The translations under genes and the position numbers were made by a program. A stretch of DNA of 64,000 bases from a virus: the IMG/VR virus record IMGVR_UViG_3300045241_000083, positions 1-64,000 of that record; one strand, 5' to 3'. Positions 32,304 to 40,559 of this stretch are shown here, one piece after another (position 1 is the first letter of the stretch; the number at the start of each line of letters is the position of its first letter). The notes under the pieces were generated by a model, which did no database searches, had not been told where the DNA came from, and saw nothing but the letters and a program-made list of their open reading frames with translations.

Positions 32304-32969
32304 ATGTCCACTGCTACGAGAACGAAGGGAAACGGAAAGCCAGTTGCGATTGAGACGTTGGACACAAGCCAGACGACGAATGGCGGCGATTTTGTTGTCG
32401 ACAAAGGCCGCCCCTACATCGCAACCGTGAAAATCGAGGGAGTCGCGACACTCCTGCTTCACGCATGGAACTGCGATTCGGTCGAAGCGAAGGCTGGAGC
32501 CGTGAAGGGCAGTTCGGCCAAGAAGACGGATGATGTAGAATCGTACGTCGTTCGGGCATCGAATGGCGAAATCGGCATTCCCGCATCGTACTTCCGCGGC
32601 ATGATATGCGGGGCGCAGGGAGCCGCGAAGTATCGCCAGGACCCGCGCTCGCCGCGAAAGTCCGCGCTCGACCTGTACCGCGCTGGCGCGGTGATTATGA
32701 CGGAGATTGCATCGCTCGGCGTCAAGAAGTGGGACCTGCTCGACAAGCGGCGCGAGGTAGTCATGCGCGCTGGTATCACGAGAGTGCGTCCTGCTATGCT
32801 CGCCGGTTGGCGGTGCGAGTTCGATATTCAGTGCATCCTGCCTGAGTACATCAGCCCACACGATCTTCACTCGGTTCTCGTCGATTGCGGCCGTCTCTGC
32901 GGCCTAGGTGATCATCGTCCCACATATGGACGGTTCGCCATCGTCGGCTACGAGGTTCGGCAGCTTTGA
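32304..32969 (+). CDS. RAMP/Cas7-like protein of the pentamer-array cassette
   Basis: The product has 221 residues and lies on the plus strand within an otherwise minus-strand region; a Shine-Dalgarno (AAAGGAA) precedes the ATG. Beta-strand YIATVKIEGVATLLLHAWN (about 38-56) opens the fold. A segment GEIGIPASYFRGMICGAQGAAKY matches the RAMP 'hPxSxhRGxhR' loop. Near the end, 'ISPHDLHSVLVDCGRLCGLGDHRPTYGRFAIVGYEV' carries the Gly-rich loop (GLGDHRPTYGRF). RAMP/Cas7 proteins bind single-stranded RNA in fixed-length steps. No nuclease motif is seen. Both sides have GHYNN arrays, and the second array starts at its stop codon. Probable role: binding the arrays. Confidence 0.7.
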   Translation: MSTATRTKGNGKPVAIETLDTSQTTNGGDFVVDKGRPYIATVKIEGVATLLLHAWNCDSVEAKAGAVKGSSAKKTDDVESYVVRASNGEIGIPASYFRGMICGAQGAAKYRQDPRSPRKSALDLYRAGAVIMTEIASLGVKKWDLLDKRREVVMRAGITRVRPAMLAGWRCEFDIQCILPEYISPHDLHSVLVDCGRLCGLGDHRPTYGRFAIVGYEVRQL

Positions 32970-33190
32970 CTCGCTCAGATGCGCTATGTCTCGCCCTGCC
33001 ACGTCAGGACAGGTTGCGACTCGTCTTGTCGCGCTGTGGCAAGTCGCGCTGCGTTAGGACGTGCTACGCATAGCCGAGACAAGTTCCGCCAGGACAGGAT
33101 CAGATCGGATATGCTCAGTTCAGCCATGCTGTGTTGTGTTTGGTTTAGACAAGCCTAGACAAGCCAAGACTGGATTAGTCGTGCTTCGAT
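32963..33190 (+). repeat. 5-nt-periodic array B (GHYNN units), downstream
   Basis: G stands at every fifth base from 32963 to 33188 (46 consecutive). The base at G+2 is a pyrimidine in 45 of 46 units and the base at G+1 is not G in 45 of 46. The phase (3 mod 5) differs from array A (0 mod 5). It begins across the stop codon of the RAMP gene (TGA 32967-32969) and runs to the converging gene end at 33197. No terminator hairpin is apparent after it. Confidence 0.95.
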
Positions 33191-33196
33191 TATCTC

Positions 33197-34696
33197 CTAC
33201 CGCTGCGGCACCCACTGGCCGTTCTGTAGGAGGAATGTCACCGGACGCCCCTGCGCATCGTAGGCGCGCCGCGTGACTGGCGCGCCTGTCGGTGCCTTTG
33301 GCGGTGCAGCAACTCCCGGAACTGCGGATTTGGCGCTCGACGCAAGAGCGTTGGCCGCTTGATTCGTTGCGGTAGGACTCGGATTGCCGGTAGCCGCTGA
33401 GCCAACCTGCATGTATCCGCCTTTCACAAGCGAGCCGTAGGCATCGTCACGCAGACCCTTCAGCGCGTCCAATGTCCCTTGAGCCTGCACCTTCTGCTGA
33501 GCCAACTGGTCCAGTTTCCTGACGGCGAATGGATTACCTATCGCGGCCATGTTTAGGAGCGCCGAAGGGATCTTCTCGTCAAATCCTGTCAGTTGTGCCT
33601 CCAACGCCGCCGTGTCCCGTTTCAGCCCGTTGTACGTCGCCCTGGCATTGGCTGCCGCTATCCTCCGGTCGCCTTGCGCGAGTTTCGCCCAGTCAATCTG
33701 TGAAAGCAGGGAGACCTTCTGGCTTGCGACCGTTTCCAGCGCGCGCCGATGCGTAATCAGTGACTGCTGCACCTGGCGCTTGAGAGCGTCATCTGCAGGA
33801 AACGCGGCTACCTGATCTTTGAGTAACGCCGAACGCTGGTCGGCAACCTCTTTGTACGCCTGCGCGCGCGTCTGTGCGGCCTGCGCCGTCATCGTCCTCG
33901 CGGCGGTCACCGCCGGTATCGCGCGCGCCTGAGCATCGTGCCACGCCTTGAGTGCGTCATCCTTACCGATCTTCGCCTGCTGTCCAGCCGTCAGTTGCCC
34001 GAAGAAGTCACGAGGCAAGCCAGGAACGTCGGGCGCGTGAGGAACTCCCTCCTGCTGTTGGGCTATCCCCGGCGCAGCTCCAGCGACAGAAGCCGCCGCG
34101 CCGATCGCCGGGGCCATCATGCCCATCATCCCGGCCGCGGGATTGAACGGCGACATCGCCATGCCGCCCATCATTCCCGGCATTCCCTGCTGTGCACCAA
34201 ACTGCGCGGATTGAGGAAGCTGTTGCTGCATCGCCCTCTGCGTGTCCATCTGCTTGCCGCGAGCGACCGCCGCGACCTGCTGCTCCACCGGCGTCTCGTG
34301 CATCCAGCGCGCGAGAATTCCGTAGTTCAGGACCTGCTCCGGCGTCGCGCCAACACCCACGAGGCTTGTGACGAGACCCTTCGTGTCGTTGGGCCCCCAC
34401 TGCTTCTTCTCTCCTGTGTTGTCGGCGCGCGCCTGCGCTTCGGCAGTCATGGCCTTCGTGTAGTCCGGTCGCGCCTGTGCCTCCTTAAGCTGCGCGTCAC
34501 GAAGCCCCTGCCCCTGGTTCCATTCCAGCTGCCGCTGTGCGAACTCACGCGCCTGCTGGTCGCGGATGGCGTTCTGGTACGCCGCAGTCTGCGCCTGCTG
34601 CTGCTGAGCTAGGCCGTAGTTCTGCTGCGATTGCTGCTGTTGGTCGAACTGGTTTCGACCCTCGAACAACGCTTGCATGAAGGGAGAGAGACCCAC
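33197..34696 (-). CDS. Internal virion/ejection protein (Gln-rich coiled coil)
   Basis: This 499-residue protein has an N-terminal Gln-rich segment (FDQQQQSQQN...AQQQQAQ), a Met/Gly/Pro-rich middle (MPGMMGGMAMSPFN), and coiled coil from about 240-400. The C-terminal 15 residues (AQGRPVTFLLQNGQWVPQR) form a beta unit. The composition and position between nozzle genes and the giant protein resemble internal core proteins that are ejected with DNA in podoviruses. Confidence 0.55.
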   Translation of the reverse strand: MGLSPFMQALFEGRNQFDQQQQSQQNYGLAQQQQAQTAAYQNAIRDQQAREFAQRQLEWNQGQGLRDAQLKEAQARPDYTKAMTAEAQARADNTGEKKQWGPNDTKGLVTSLVGVGATPEQVLNYGILARWMHETPVEQQVAAVARGKQMDTQRAMQQQLPQSAQFGAQQGMPGMMGGMAMSPFNPAAGMMGMMAPAIGAAASVAGAAPGIAQQQEGVPHAPDVPGLPRDFFGQLTAGQQAKIGKDDALKAWHDAQARAIPAVTAARTMTAQAAQTRAQAYKEVADQRSALLKDQVAAFPADDALKRQVQQSLITHRRALETVASQKVSLLSQIDWAKLAQGDRRIAAANARATYNGLKRDTAALEAQLTGFDEKIPSALLNMAAIGNPFAVRKLDQLAQQKVQAQGTLDALKGLRDDAYGSLVKGGYMQVGSAATGNPSPTATNQAANALASSAKSAVPGVAAPPKAPTGAPVTRRAYDAQGRPVTFLLQNGQWVPQR

Positions 34697-34706
34697 AAGC
34701 CTACTC

Positions 34707-35489
34707 CTATCCGAAGATGCCCGGAAGCGCCATCATCTGCTGACCGAACGCGGGATTCATGTATGGCGTTGGTCCCTGGTTGCCCTGCATCCACCATTGC
34801 GTATCCGAGGAAGAAGGCTGAACCGAACCGCCTGCCGGGTAACTGATGCCACCGCCTCCACCACCACCGCCCAACGGGTTCCAACCGAAAGAGCCGCCGA
34901 GCGCGCCGCCCAGGAGCGACTGCCAGAAGCTATCCGTGAGGCCGCTCTGCTGCTGGCTCATCTGGCCGAGTTGCTGATGCAGCCCCGCCTCTTGGTTGCC
35001 CATGTTGGCTTGCAGGTTCCCCTGGTTCTGGTAGAGGCTCGCAAGGAGGTTGTTCATCGCCATCTTCTGCGAGTTTGCTTCCTGGCCCAATCCAGCATAC
35101 GCGTTCGCGTTCTGTCCCTGCCGCGCCATGTTGAGGTATAGGTTCCCAGCCGTCGCCGCGTTGCTGTCGCCCAATCCACGGCCCGACAGGTTCGCCTGAA
35201 GGTGCTGCTGCTGCTGGCGGGCGGCGTCGGCGTTCAGTCCCGACATGTTGTTGTACATCGTGCCGTAGGTGCCCGCCAGATTACCGTTCGGATCGAAGAT
35301 CGATGCGTTCGCGTAGGGGCTGATCTGGTTGATCGCGTTTCCGTAGCTGCCCATCGCTTGCTGATACGCGGCTTTCTGTGCGGCGAGCGCCTGGTCGCCT
35401 TGACCCGCGTCGGGGTATGGTCCCCCTGGGAATAATTTCGCGTGAAAAACGCTGGTGATGGGATTGAACACGTCCCCGAAAAAGCCCAT
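34707..35489 (-). CDS. Internal/tail-associated virion protein
   Basis: This 260-residue protein starts MGFFGDVFNPITSVF, an opening often seen in podovirus internal proteins. The middle (about 30-200) is Ala/Gln/Asn-rich and helical, and the C-terminus is Gly-rich (GGGGGGGGISYPAGG). The hairpin 35508-35555 lies in its leader. It is probably ejected or bound at the portal channel. Confidence 0.55.
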   Translation of the reverse strand: MGFFGDVFNPITSVFHAKLFPGGPYPDAGQGDQALAAQKAAYQQAMGSYGNAINQISPYANASIFDPNGNLAGTYGTMYNNMSGLNADAARQQQQHLQANLSGRGLGDSNAATAGNLYLNMARQGQNANAYAGLGQEANSQKMAMNNLLASLYQNQGNLQANMGNQEAGLHQQLGQMSQQQSGLTDSFWQSLLGGALGGSFGWNPLGGGGGGGGISYPAGGSVQPSSSDTQWWMQGNQGPTPYMNPAFGQQMMALPGIFG

Positions 35490-35507
35490 ATCGCGCTCCC
35501 AATGAAA

Positions 35508-35555
35508 ACACCCGCCGTTCTCCTGTGGATTACCACGAGAGAGAAGGGCGGGTGT
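35508..35555 (-). terminator. Three-part terminator hairpin
   Basis: ACACCCGCC (35508-35516) pairs with GGCGGGTGT (35547-35555), and inner stems TTCTC/GAGAA and GTGG/CCAC continue to a 4-nt loop. On the minus strand the stem is followed by TTTT. It lies after the 35642 gene and before the start at 35489, downstream of the promoter at 35602-35630, so it can attenuate that transcript. Confidence 0.75.
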
Positions 35556-35601
35556 CGCAAGCGATTCTGCGTGCCCGGTCTATTCGGTTGAGATCACGGA
35601 C

Positions 35602-35630
35602 AGTCTACGCTTTTTGAGGCCGTTCGTCAA
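35602..35630 (-). promoter_or_regulatory. Sigma-70-like promoter
   Basis: On the minus strand, TTGACG (35630-35625), 17 bases and TAGACT (35607-35602). Predicted start about 35595, upstream of the hairpin at 35555-35508 and of gene 35489. Confidence 0.55.
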
Positions 35631-35641
35631 CCTTCGCCCGG

Positions 35642-36604
35642 TTACTCGACGTACGCGACGGCAATGGTCGCGCCGGCTCCGCCACCGCTTCCCAGCTTTC
35701 CACCGCCAAAGATGAAGTAGTAGGGGCCGATCGTATATGTGTCCGTCGGATGGAGTAGTGGGATATTCGCATAGAACACGTTGAACGACTTGTCCGAGCT
35801 TACCACCGGACTTCCCACGGTGGAGAAAGAACCCCCGTTGTCCTGATAGTAGTTTGCTGTGAGCGTAGGATCGGCGTTTGGGTCATTAAGCGCAGCGTTC
35901 CCTCGAAAGTTAATGCGTGTCCCTGTCTGACCGCTTCCAACAGCCCATTGACGCTGCAAATCGTTGAGAGCAGTTACTCCACCACCCATAAAACTATTGA
36001 GTGCCAGACCGGACGGCATCACGTCGTTGTAACTGGCATGGAACCCCAAGTTGTTCCCACCGACACTTGCCAGGAACGCAGGGCCTCCCTGATTCTGCCG
36101 TGGCGTGAACGTACGGAAGTAGAGGAAGTTGCCAATGTCTACAGACCCAACGTTGTGAAGCGTGACGGTGTGCTTGATAGCATGAACGTCGAAGTCGGTT
36201 AGAGCACCCACTCCAAGTAGTGTGTAGATGTGACGTATCTCTAAGTAGTTCGGCCCTCCAAGAGTCTCGTTCGCTCCAAACGTCAATGTCTGGTTTGTGT
36301 TCGAATAAGCAGGTGTCGTGAGAGTACCAGTGCCCGTATCCGGCAATCCATCCGTGACGACAATATCCTGCGGGGTGCCCGCAGGATCGTACGTGTAGTT
36401 GAGATACCAGTAATCGTTGCCGGAGTCTGGGTCCAACGGAAATATGAATATCTCATCCCAGATGTTCGTGAACTCGTCTGTAGACCCCGGAACGAATCGC
36501 AGTCCAGGCTGCGTGCGGTCACTGGAATTAAGACCTCCCCATTCGCCAGTATCATACTCAGCGTATATATAGTTGTTCTGTAGTGTATAAGGTGGGGGAG
36601 GCAT
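35642..36604 (-). CDS. Beta-rich virion protein
   Basis: This 320-residue protein is rich in aromatic, Asn and Gly residues with many predicted strands (YYFIFGGGKL, NYTYDPAGTPQDIVVTDG). It has no recognised family. It resembles head-fibre or decoration proteins in composition. The start is MPPPPYTLQNNYIYAEY. Confidence 0.5.
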   Translation of the reverse strand: MPPPPYTLQNNYIYAEYDTGEWGGLNSSDRTQPGLRFVPGSTDEFTNIWDEIFIFPLDPDSGNDYWYLNYTYDPAGTPQDIVVTDGLPDTGTGTLTTPAYSNTNQTLTFGANETLGGPNYLEIRHIYTLLGVGALTDFDVHAIKHTVTLHNVGSVDIGNFLYFRTFTPRQNQGGPAFLASVGGNNLGFHASYNDVMPSGLALNSFMGGGVTALNDLQRQWAVGSGQTGTRINFRGNAALNDPNADPTLTANYYQDNGGSFSTVGSPVVSSDKSFNVFYANIPLLHPTDTYTIGPYYFIFGGGKLGSGGGAGATIAVAYVE

Positions 36605-36611
36605 CGCTCAC

Positions 36612-37199
36612 CTAGTCAGTGGGAAACGAGTAACCCAACACCATGCAGAGGCGCGTGATCGTCGTTGCACTGTCCACATGGAACCGGATACAGTCGCCTT
36701 GCAGGACGGATAGCGTGGACCATCCAGCCAGAACTGTGTCCTGTGACTTGGCGGCGCTACTCAGTGTGGGCTTGTTGCTCCCGCAGATGCTATTCGCGGA
36801 AGTAGCCGGGTAGGTGGCGTACGGAACCTTCCAGATGTCCACAACGGCGCTGCCTGACTGGTCCGCGAGCATCGTAACGGACTCGATGTCGGCTGCGAAG
36901 CTCATGTAGAGATCGGCTATCGCACCAGCAACTATCGCGCTGCCATCCGCGGTGAAGACCTGTAGGACGATCTCTCCACCACCTGCGACTATGTTGATCT
37001 GCGCCGATTCGGTTGCAGGGTCGTCGGTGACGGTCGCGCCGCCAGTGAAGTTGAGAATCTTACCGCGGCGGGACTTTAGAACACCATTCTGACGAACAAG
37101 TATCTGTGGCGCGAGGTACGCAAGGCCAGCGCCTCCCACCTGCTCCGGCGAAGGACCGCCCGGTCCTACGTCCGTCAATACGATGGTTTCGCTCGCCAA
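36612..37199 (-). CDS. Fibre-like virion protein
   Basis: This 195-residue protein uses a TTG start at 37199. 'AQILVRQNGVLKSRRGKILNFTGGATVTDD' plus ESAQINIVAGGG is a typical phage fibre-attachment pattern. The second half is beta-rich (DIWKVPYATYPATSANSICG...VLQGDCIRFHVDSA) and resembles adhesin-like tips. Confidence 0.55.
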   Translation of the reverse strand: MASETIVLTDVGPGGPSPEQVGGAGLAYLAPQILVRQNGVLKSRRGKILNFTGGATVTDDPATESAQINIVAGGGEIVLQVFTADGSAIVAGAIADLYMSFAADIESVTMLADQSGSAVVDIWKVPYATYPATSANSICGSNKPTLSSAAKSQDTVLAGWSTLSVLQGDCIRFHVDSATTITRLCMVLGYSFPTD

Positions 37200-37203
37200 T
37201 CAC

Positions 37204-37419
37204 TTATCCGTTCACCTTGCGGCCAACGTGCTTCGTGCGTATATGCTGGTGGAAGTACGATCCGATGCTCGGCGCGCCTTTCATGGCGAAGTGCTTCTCG
37301 GAGGGCACATCCTCGTAGTCCCACACGTCGCCGCTATTGAACCGGACCCGGAGCACGTTCTTATCCGGGTCGTGCGCTATCGCCGAGATGTTACTGCTCT
37401 TGACTGAGTGCATCTCCAT
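37204..37419 (-). CDS. KTSC-domain protein
   Basis: This 71-residue protein matches the KTSC domain: MHSVKSSNISAIAHDPDKNVLRVRF, GDVWDYEDVPSEKHFAMKGAPSIGSYFHQHI. KTSC is a small domain of unknown role common in phages and beside lysyl-tRNA synthetase in some bacteria. ATG 37419 is chosen since AAGGAGG lies six bases upstream. Confidence 0.8.
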   Translation of the reverse strand: MEMHSVKSSNISAIAHDPDKNVLRVRFNSGDVWDYEDVPSEKHFAMKGAPSIGSYFHQHIRTKHVGRKVNG

Positions 37420-37431
37420 CGTCATCCTCCT

Positions 37432-38130
37432 TCACTTCACATTCCCGATCCATGATGCAGTCCCGACGTGCTTGACCGGAATGGCGGTCGTCGCACCGTA
37501 GCGGACACCATGCTCGTGGAGCCAATGGCTGAACATCCAGTCCTCTGGAATGACGCCCGCCTGATACTTCCCGTCATCGTCAAAATAGATCGCGTCCTGA
37601 ATCGTGAAGCCAGGAAACTCGTCCACCCAGGGCGCGGTGAGCCTTACCGCCATCAGCCCGGTGTTCGTCAACAGTATCTCGCCGTCACGCTCGAAGAACC
37701 ACTGAGCGTTGAAGGTGCGCGGGAACTCCTCGATCTCGCTCTGCCTGAGTCTCCGCCGCGTCATGCCCTTCTCAGCCGCCGTAGAGGTTTCGTCGCTCCC
37801 GTCCTGCGTCTTGATTGGGACAACTGCCGAGAGCACGTCCAACCGATGATCGTCCATGATCTTGAGGAGCTTCGGCAGCCAATCGGGCAGGAGCGGCGCA
37901 ACGTCGGCATGAAGCATCACGAAGCGGTCAACGTGCTCGGTCTGCCGCCGGTTCAGCGCGTCTACCCAGAAGGTATTGAAACCGTGGCACAGGAGGCTGT
38001 GGGCGCTCGTCATGTCCATCAGGTCGCGCTTGCCACGGTTCAGGTGGGCCGCGACTATGGCGCAGTGCGTCTCCATGTCGAGCTTGCGGTCGAATGTCGG
38101 AGTGCAGAGGTATGTCTTACCGGTCGGCAT
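37432..38130 (-). CDS. Glycosyltransferase-like protein (GT-A fold)
   Basis: This 232-residue protein contains 'FVMLHADVAPLLPDWLPKLLKIM' (the metal-binding DxD position reads HADV), LSAVVPIKTQDG, 'TFNAQWFFERDGEILLTNTGLMAVRL', and PEDWMFSHWLHEHG near the end. The pattern is that of phage GT-A glycosyltransferase-like proteins that may modify virion or host surface sugars. It lies in the tail region. Confidence 0.65.
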   Translation of the reverse strand: MPTGKTYLCTPTFDRKLDMETHCAIVAAHLNRGKRDLMDMTSAHSLLCHGFNTFWVDALNRRQTEHVDRFVMLHADVAPLLPDWLPKLLKIMDDHRLDVLSAVVPIKTQDGSDETSTAAEKGMTRRRLRQSEIEEFPRTFNAQWFFERDGEILLTNTGLMAVRLTAPWVDEFPGFTIQDAIYFDDDGKYQAGVIPEDWMFSHWLHEHGVRYGATTAIPVKHVGTASWIGNVK

Positions 38131-38136
38131 GGCTAC

Positions 38137-40140
38137 TTAGCTCAGTCCCAGATACTCCAGCGTCATGTTCGAGATCGTCACGTCGGGCGCGGTGAACTGC
38201 ATGTCGGGCCACAACAATCGCCCCTGGCACGCCCCTGTAAACCCCTGCTGGAACAGGATTCCCACCGGATAGATCGCCGACCCTTGCGCGTACACGTAGA
38301 TCGGATACGGTCCCTCCGAGTACCCCGCGTCTGTCATCATCGTCACGGTCCCGATCTTCTGCGGCTTGCCTGACAGCGCGGCTTCAGCCTGAGCGTACGG
38401 CGCGGAGCCGGTCACCTGCAGCAGCACGGCCTGCTTTCGCCGCGACCTCATCGCTTCCTGCCCGCTTGCACCCCCTCCATCGAATGGCCGCGCTACCAGC
38501 CTCGATGATACCACGGCTGGATAGTCGCTGTCGCCCGCCTTGTCCGTGGCGCAGAAGTACGCAAGCTGCCTACCGTACGCGCCCCACGTGCCGACCGATA
38601 GGAAGACCGTCTCCGGGAACAGCGAGTTCTCCACATACGCCGCCGCCCGCACCAATCCCCATCCGGTGTCAGACCAGCCCTCGGTCGTCGTGTCGTAGCG
38701 CCAGGTCTTCGAGGCGATCGAGAGGTAGTAGCGGTTCGAGTGATACCACGCCTGCACCTTCCCGGAAGCCTTTCCCGCGACTTCGACGGATACAGCCGCG
38801 CCGGGGTCAGGAACCGCGTTGTTCTGATAGGCAAACCCTCGGAAGTAATCCTCCATCGGCAGCGAATCCTTCTGAATCTGCAGGATGCCGTATCCGGTCG
38901 CCATCGCTCCGAACGACCACACTCCGTCTTCTAGCAGGATGAAGACGCGCTCGTTCAACCTGACGATACTGTCGGCATTCACACACCCTCGCTCGTGAAC
39001 CGGACGCACGGCGAAGCTCGTGATGTCGTCGCCCCATACGGCGCTCACCGTCCGCAGTTTGAACACGAGCATCACAGACCCAAACGAGTGCATTCCGACG
39101 ATCTGATCCCCGAACGACGAGGCGACGCGCGTGCGGATGCCGTCCGCCACATTCGTAGGCAATGGCAGAGAACTGAACCGCGTCGGTGATCCTGCGTTGC
39201 TGATCTGCAGGAAGTCCTGATTCGTCGCGTCGTTTAGGACTAGCCGGTCCTTCCACACGCATAGCGCCGAGAAGTTGTTGGGCGGATCATTCTCGCCTGC
39301 CGTGCTCGACGGAGCGTGCCCGTCTACGATTGCGTCCGTGTTGCCGTCCACATAGGTGGTCGTACCGACAGGTACGTAAGCCACAAGGTTGTAGACGCTC
39401 GATCCAGGGTTCCTGCGGTAGATGCCCCATTGCGTCCTGCCGGTTGTCCCACCGGTGGTTCCAGACGGAATTGTGATCGTAAGCGCCTGGTTTCCCGCCG
39501 TAATTACAGGAGACGTTACGCTTGGCCCGACGCTCGATTCCCTGCCGCGCTCGTCTACCCACACTGGCACGTAGTCGTAGGTCGCGCCCACTGTGAGGCC
39601 GGGTGGACCAAATCCGCCTACGAGTGTCGGTGTGGAGAACGCGCCTGGAGCAACTAGTCCGAGCTGATAGAAGTGGAACCCCCCGCTGTCGATGTAGATG
39701 CGGTATCCAGACCCACCGGACGATGGTACAACGATCAGTTCGTCCTTGTACTGGATCGCCCGAATCCCGGCGGTCGCAGTCGGGCCACTGGCTGTGGCAA
39801 GGGTGGGCGTGATGAAGTTGATTCGGCCCCTTGTCACTGCGCCGGTGTTGTAGATTTGGTAGGTCGATCCGGATAAGGCGATCTTGTAGATGTTTGTGCC
39901 GCTGAATAGGAGGAGCGCACTGTAGACGCTGGCCGGGTCGTTGTACGGCACGAGGGCGTCGATGTCGTACGTAAGCGGAATACCCCAGGACTTGAGCTGG
40001 TAGCCGAGGCGCAGAAGACCGGCGCGGGCGGAAGTGAAGTTTACGAGGTTCTGGCAGAGTTGCTCAGGCAGTTTGGCGGGGTCGGCATAGGAATCCATAC
40101 CGAGGGGTGGCGGAAGGGTTTGCTTTTCGCGGGTTGACAC
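38137..40140 (-). CDS. Tail nozzle/tubular protein (beta-propeller)
   Basis: This 667-residue protein is predicted all-beta. It begins with a 'GMDSYADPAKLPEQLCQNLVNFTSARAGLLRLGY' segment and has repeating blocks such as TYDYVPVWVDERGRESSVGP and WGIYRRNPGSSVYNLVAYVPVG. Then comes FSALCVWKDRLVLND, a 'FGDQIVGMHSFGSVMLVFKLRTV' strand and GYGILQIQKDSLP. This layout matches the tail-tube-B/nozzle (gp12/P22 gp10-like) proteins of podoviruses, which close the portal channel and carry tail spikes. Confidence 0.7.
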   Translation of the reverse strand: MSTREKQTLPPPLGMDSYADPAKLPEQLCQNLVNFTSARAGLLRLGYQLKSWGIPLTYDIDALVPYNDPASVYSALLLFSGTNIYKIALSGSTYQIYNTGAVTRGRINFITPTLATASGPTATAGIRAIQYKDELIVVPSSGGSGYRIYIDSGGFHFYQLGLVAPGAFSTPTLVGGFGPPGLTVGATYDYVPVWVDERGRESSVGPSVTSPVITAGNQALTITIPSGTTGGTTGRTQWGIYRRNPGSSVYNLVAYVPVGTTTYVDGNTDAIVDGHAPSSTAGENDPPNNFSALCVWKDRLVLNDATNQDFLQISNAGSPTRFSSLPLPTNVADGIRTRVASSFGDQIVGMHSFGSVMLVFKLRTVSAVWGDDITSFAVRPVHERGCVNADSIVRLNERVFILLEDGVWSFGAMATGYGILQIQKDSLPMEDYFRGFAYQNNAVPDPGAAVSVEVAGKASGKVQAWYHSNRYYLSIASKTWRYDTTTEGWSDTGWGLVRAAAYVENSLFPETVFLSVGTWGAYGRQLAYFCATDKAGDSDYPAVVSSRLVARPFDGGGASGQEAMRSRRKQAVLLQVTGSAPYAQAEAALSGKPQKIGTVTMMTDAGYSEGPYPIYVYAQGSAIYPVGILFQQGFTGACQGRLLWPDMQFTAPDVTISNMTLEYLGLS

Positions 40141-40157
40141 ATGATCTTCCTATACCG

Positions 40158-40556
40158 TCAATCGAACCAGACTTGGATGTTCGCCAGTAGGCTCCCTCCG
40201 TTGTTGATGAGCAGGGAGGCCGGTGTCGAAACGGTGGGCACGCTCGCGTGGAAGAATCCTACCGGGTTCAGCGACCATCCAACCGTCTGCCCCGTGTGCC
40301 GCACTGTGATAGCGTTCGTGTTGCCAGCGGGCAGATAGATCGTCACCATGCTCGTGTTCGGCGGAATGGCGATGGTCGTGTCGCTGCTAGCTGCGAGGGT
40401 CACAGTTTGGCGGATGTTCGGGCTGTTCTGGTTGACGAACAGGTCCGACTGCTGCGCCTCGTTCGCCGCTACGGGAGCCGCCGAGAAGTCCTGCCGGGTG
40501 ATCTGGTGCGTCACCGTCGCCACGCCTACCGCCGCGCCGTTCAGATAGGTGCTCAT
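40158..40556 (-). CDS. Small virion/decoration protein
   Basis: This 132-residue beta-rich protein (IRQTVTLAASSDTTIAIPPNTSMVTIYLPAG, NNGGSLLANIQVWFD) sits between adaptor and nozzle genes. No family is recognised. A head-tail joining or collar role is likely from location. Confidence 0.45.
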   Translation of the reverse strand: MSTYLNGAAVGVATVTHQITRQDFSAAPVAANEAQQSDLFVNQNSPNIRQTVTLAASSDTTIAIPPNTSMVTIYLPAGNTNAITVRHTGQTVGWSLNPVGFFHASVPTVSTPASLLINNGGSLLANIQVWFD

Positions 40557-40559
40557 TGA

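Noticed and set aside
32051-33190. CRISPR array next to a Cas7-like gene
   Set aside because: There are no direct repeats of 23-45 nt with spacers; the regularity is a 5-nt phase with variable bases, so it is not CRISPR.
37468-38373. 301-residue plus-strand ORF
   Set aside because: It is the reverse-frame shadow of the glycosyltransferase-like gene and the end of the nozzle gene.
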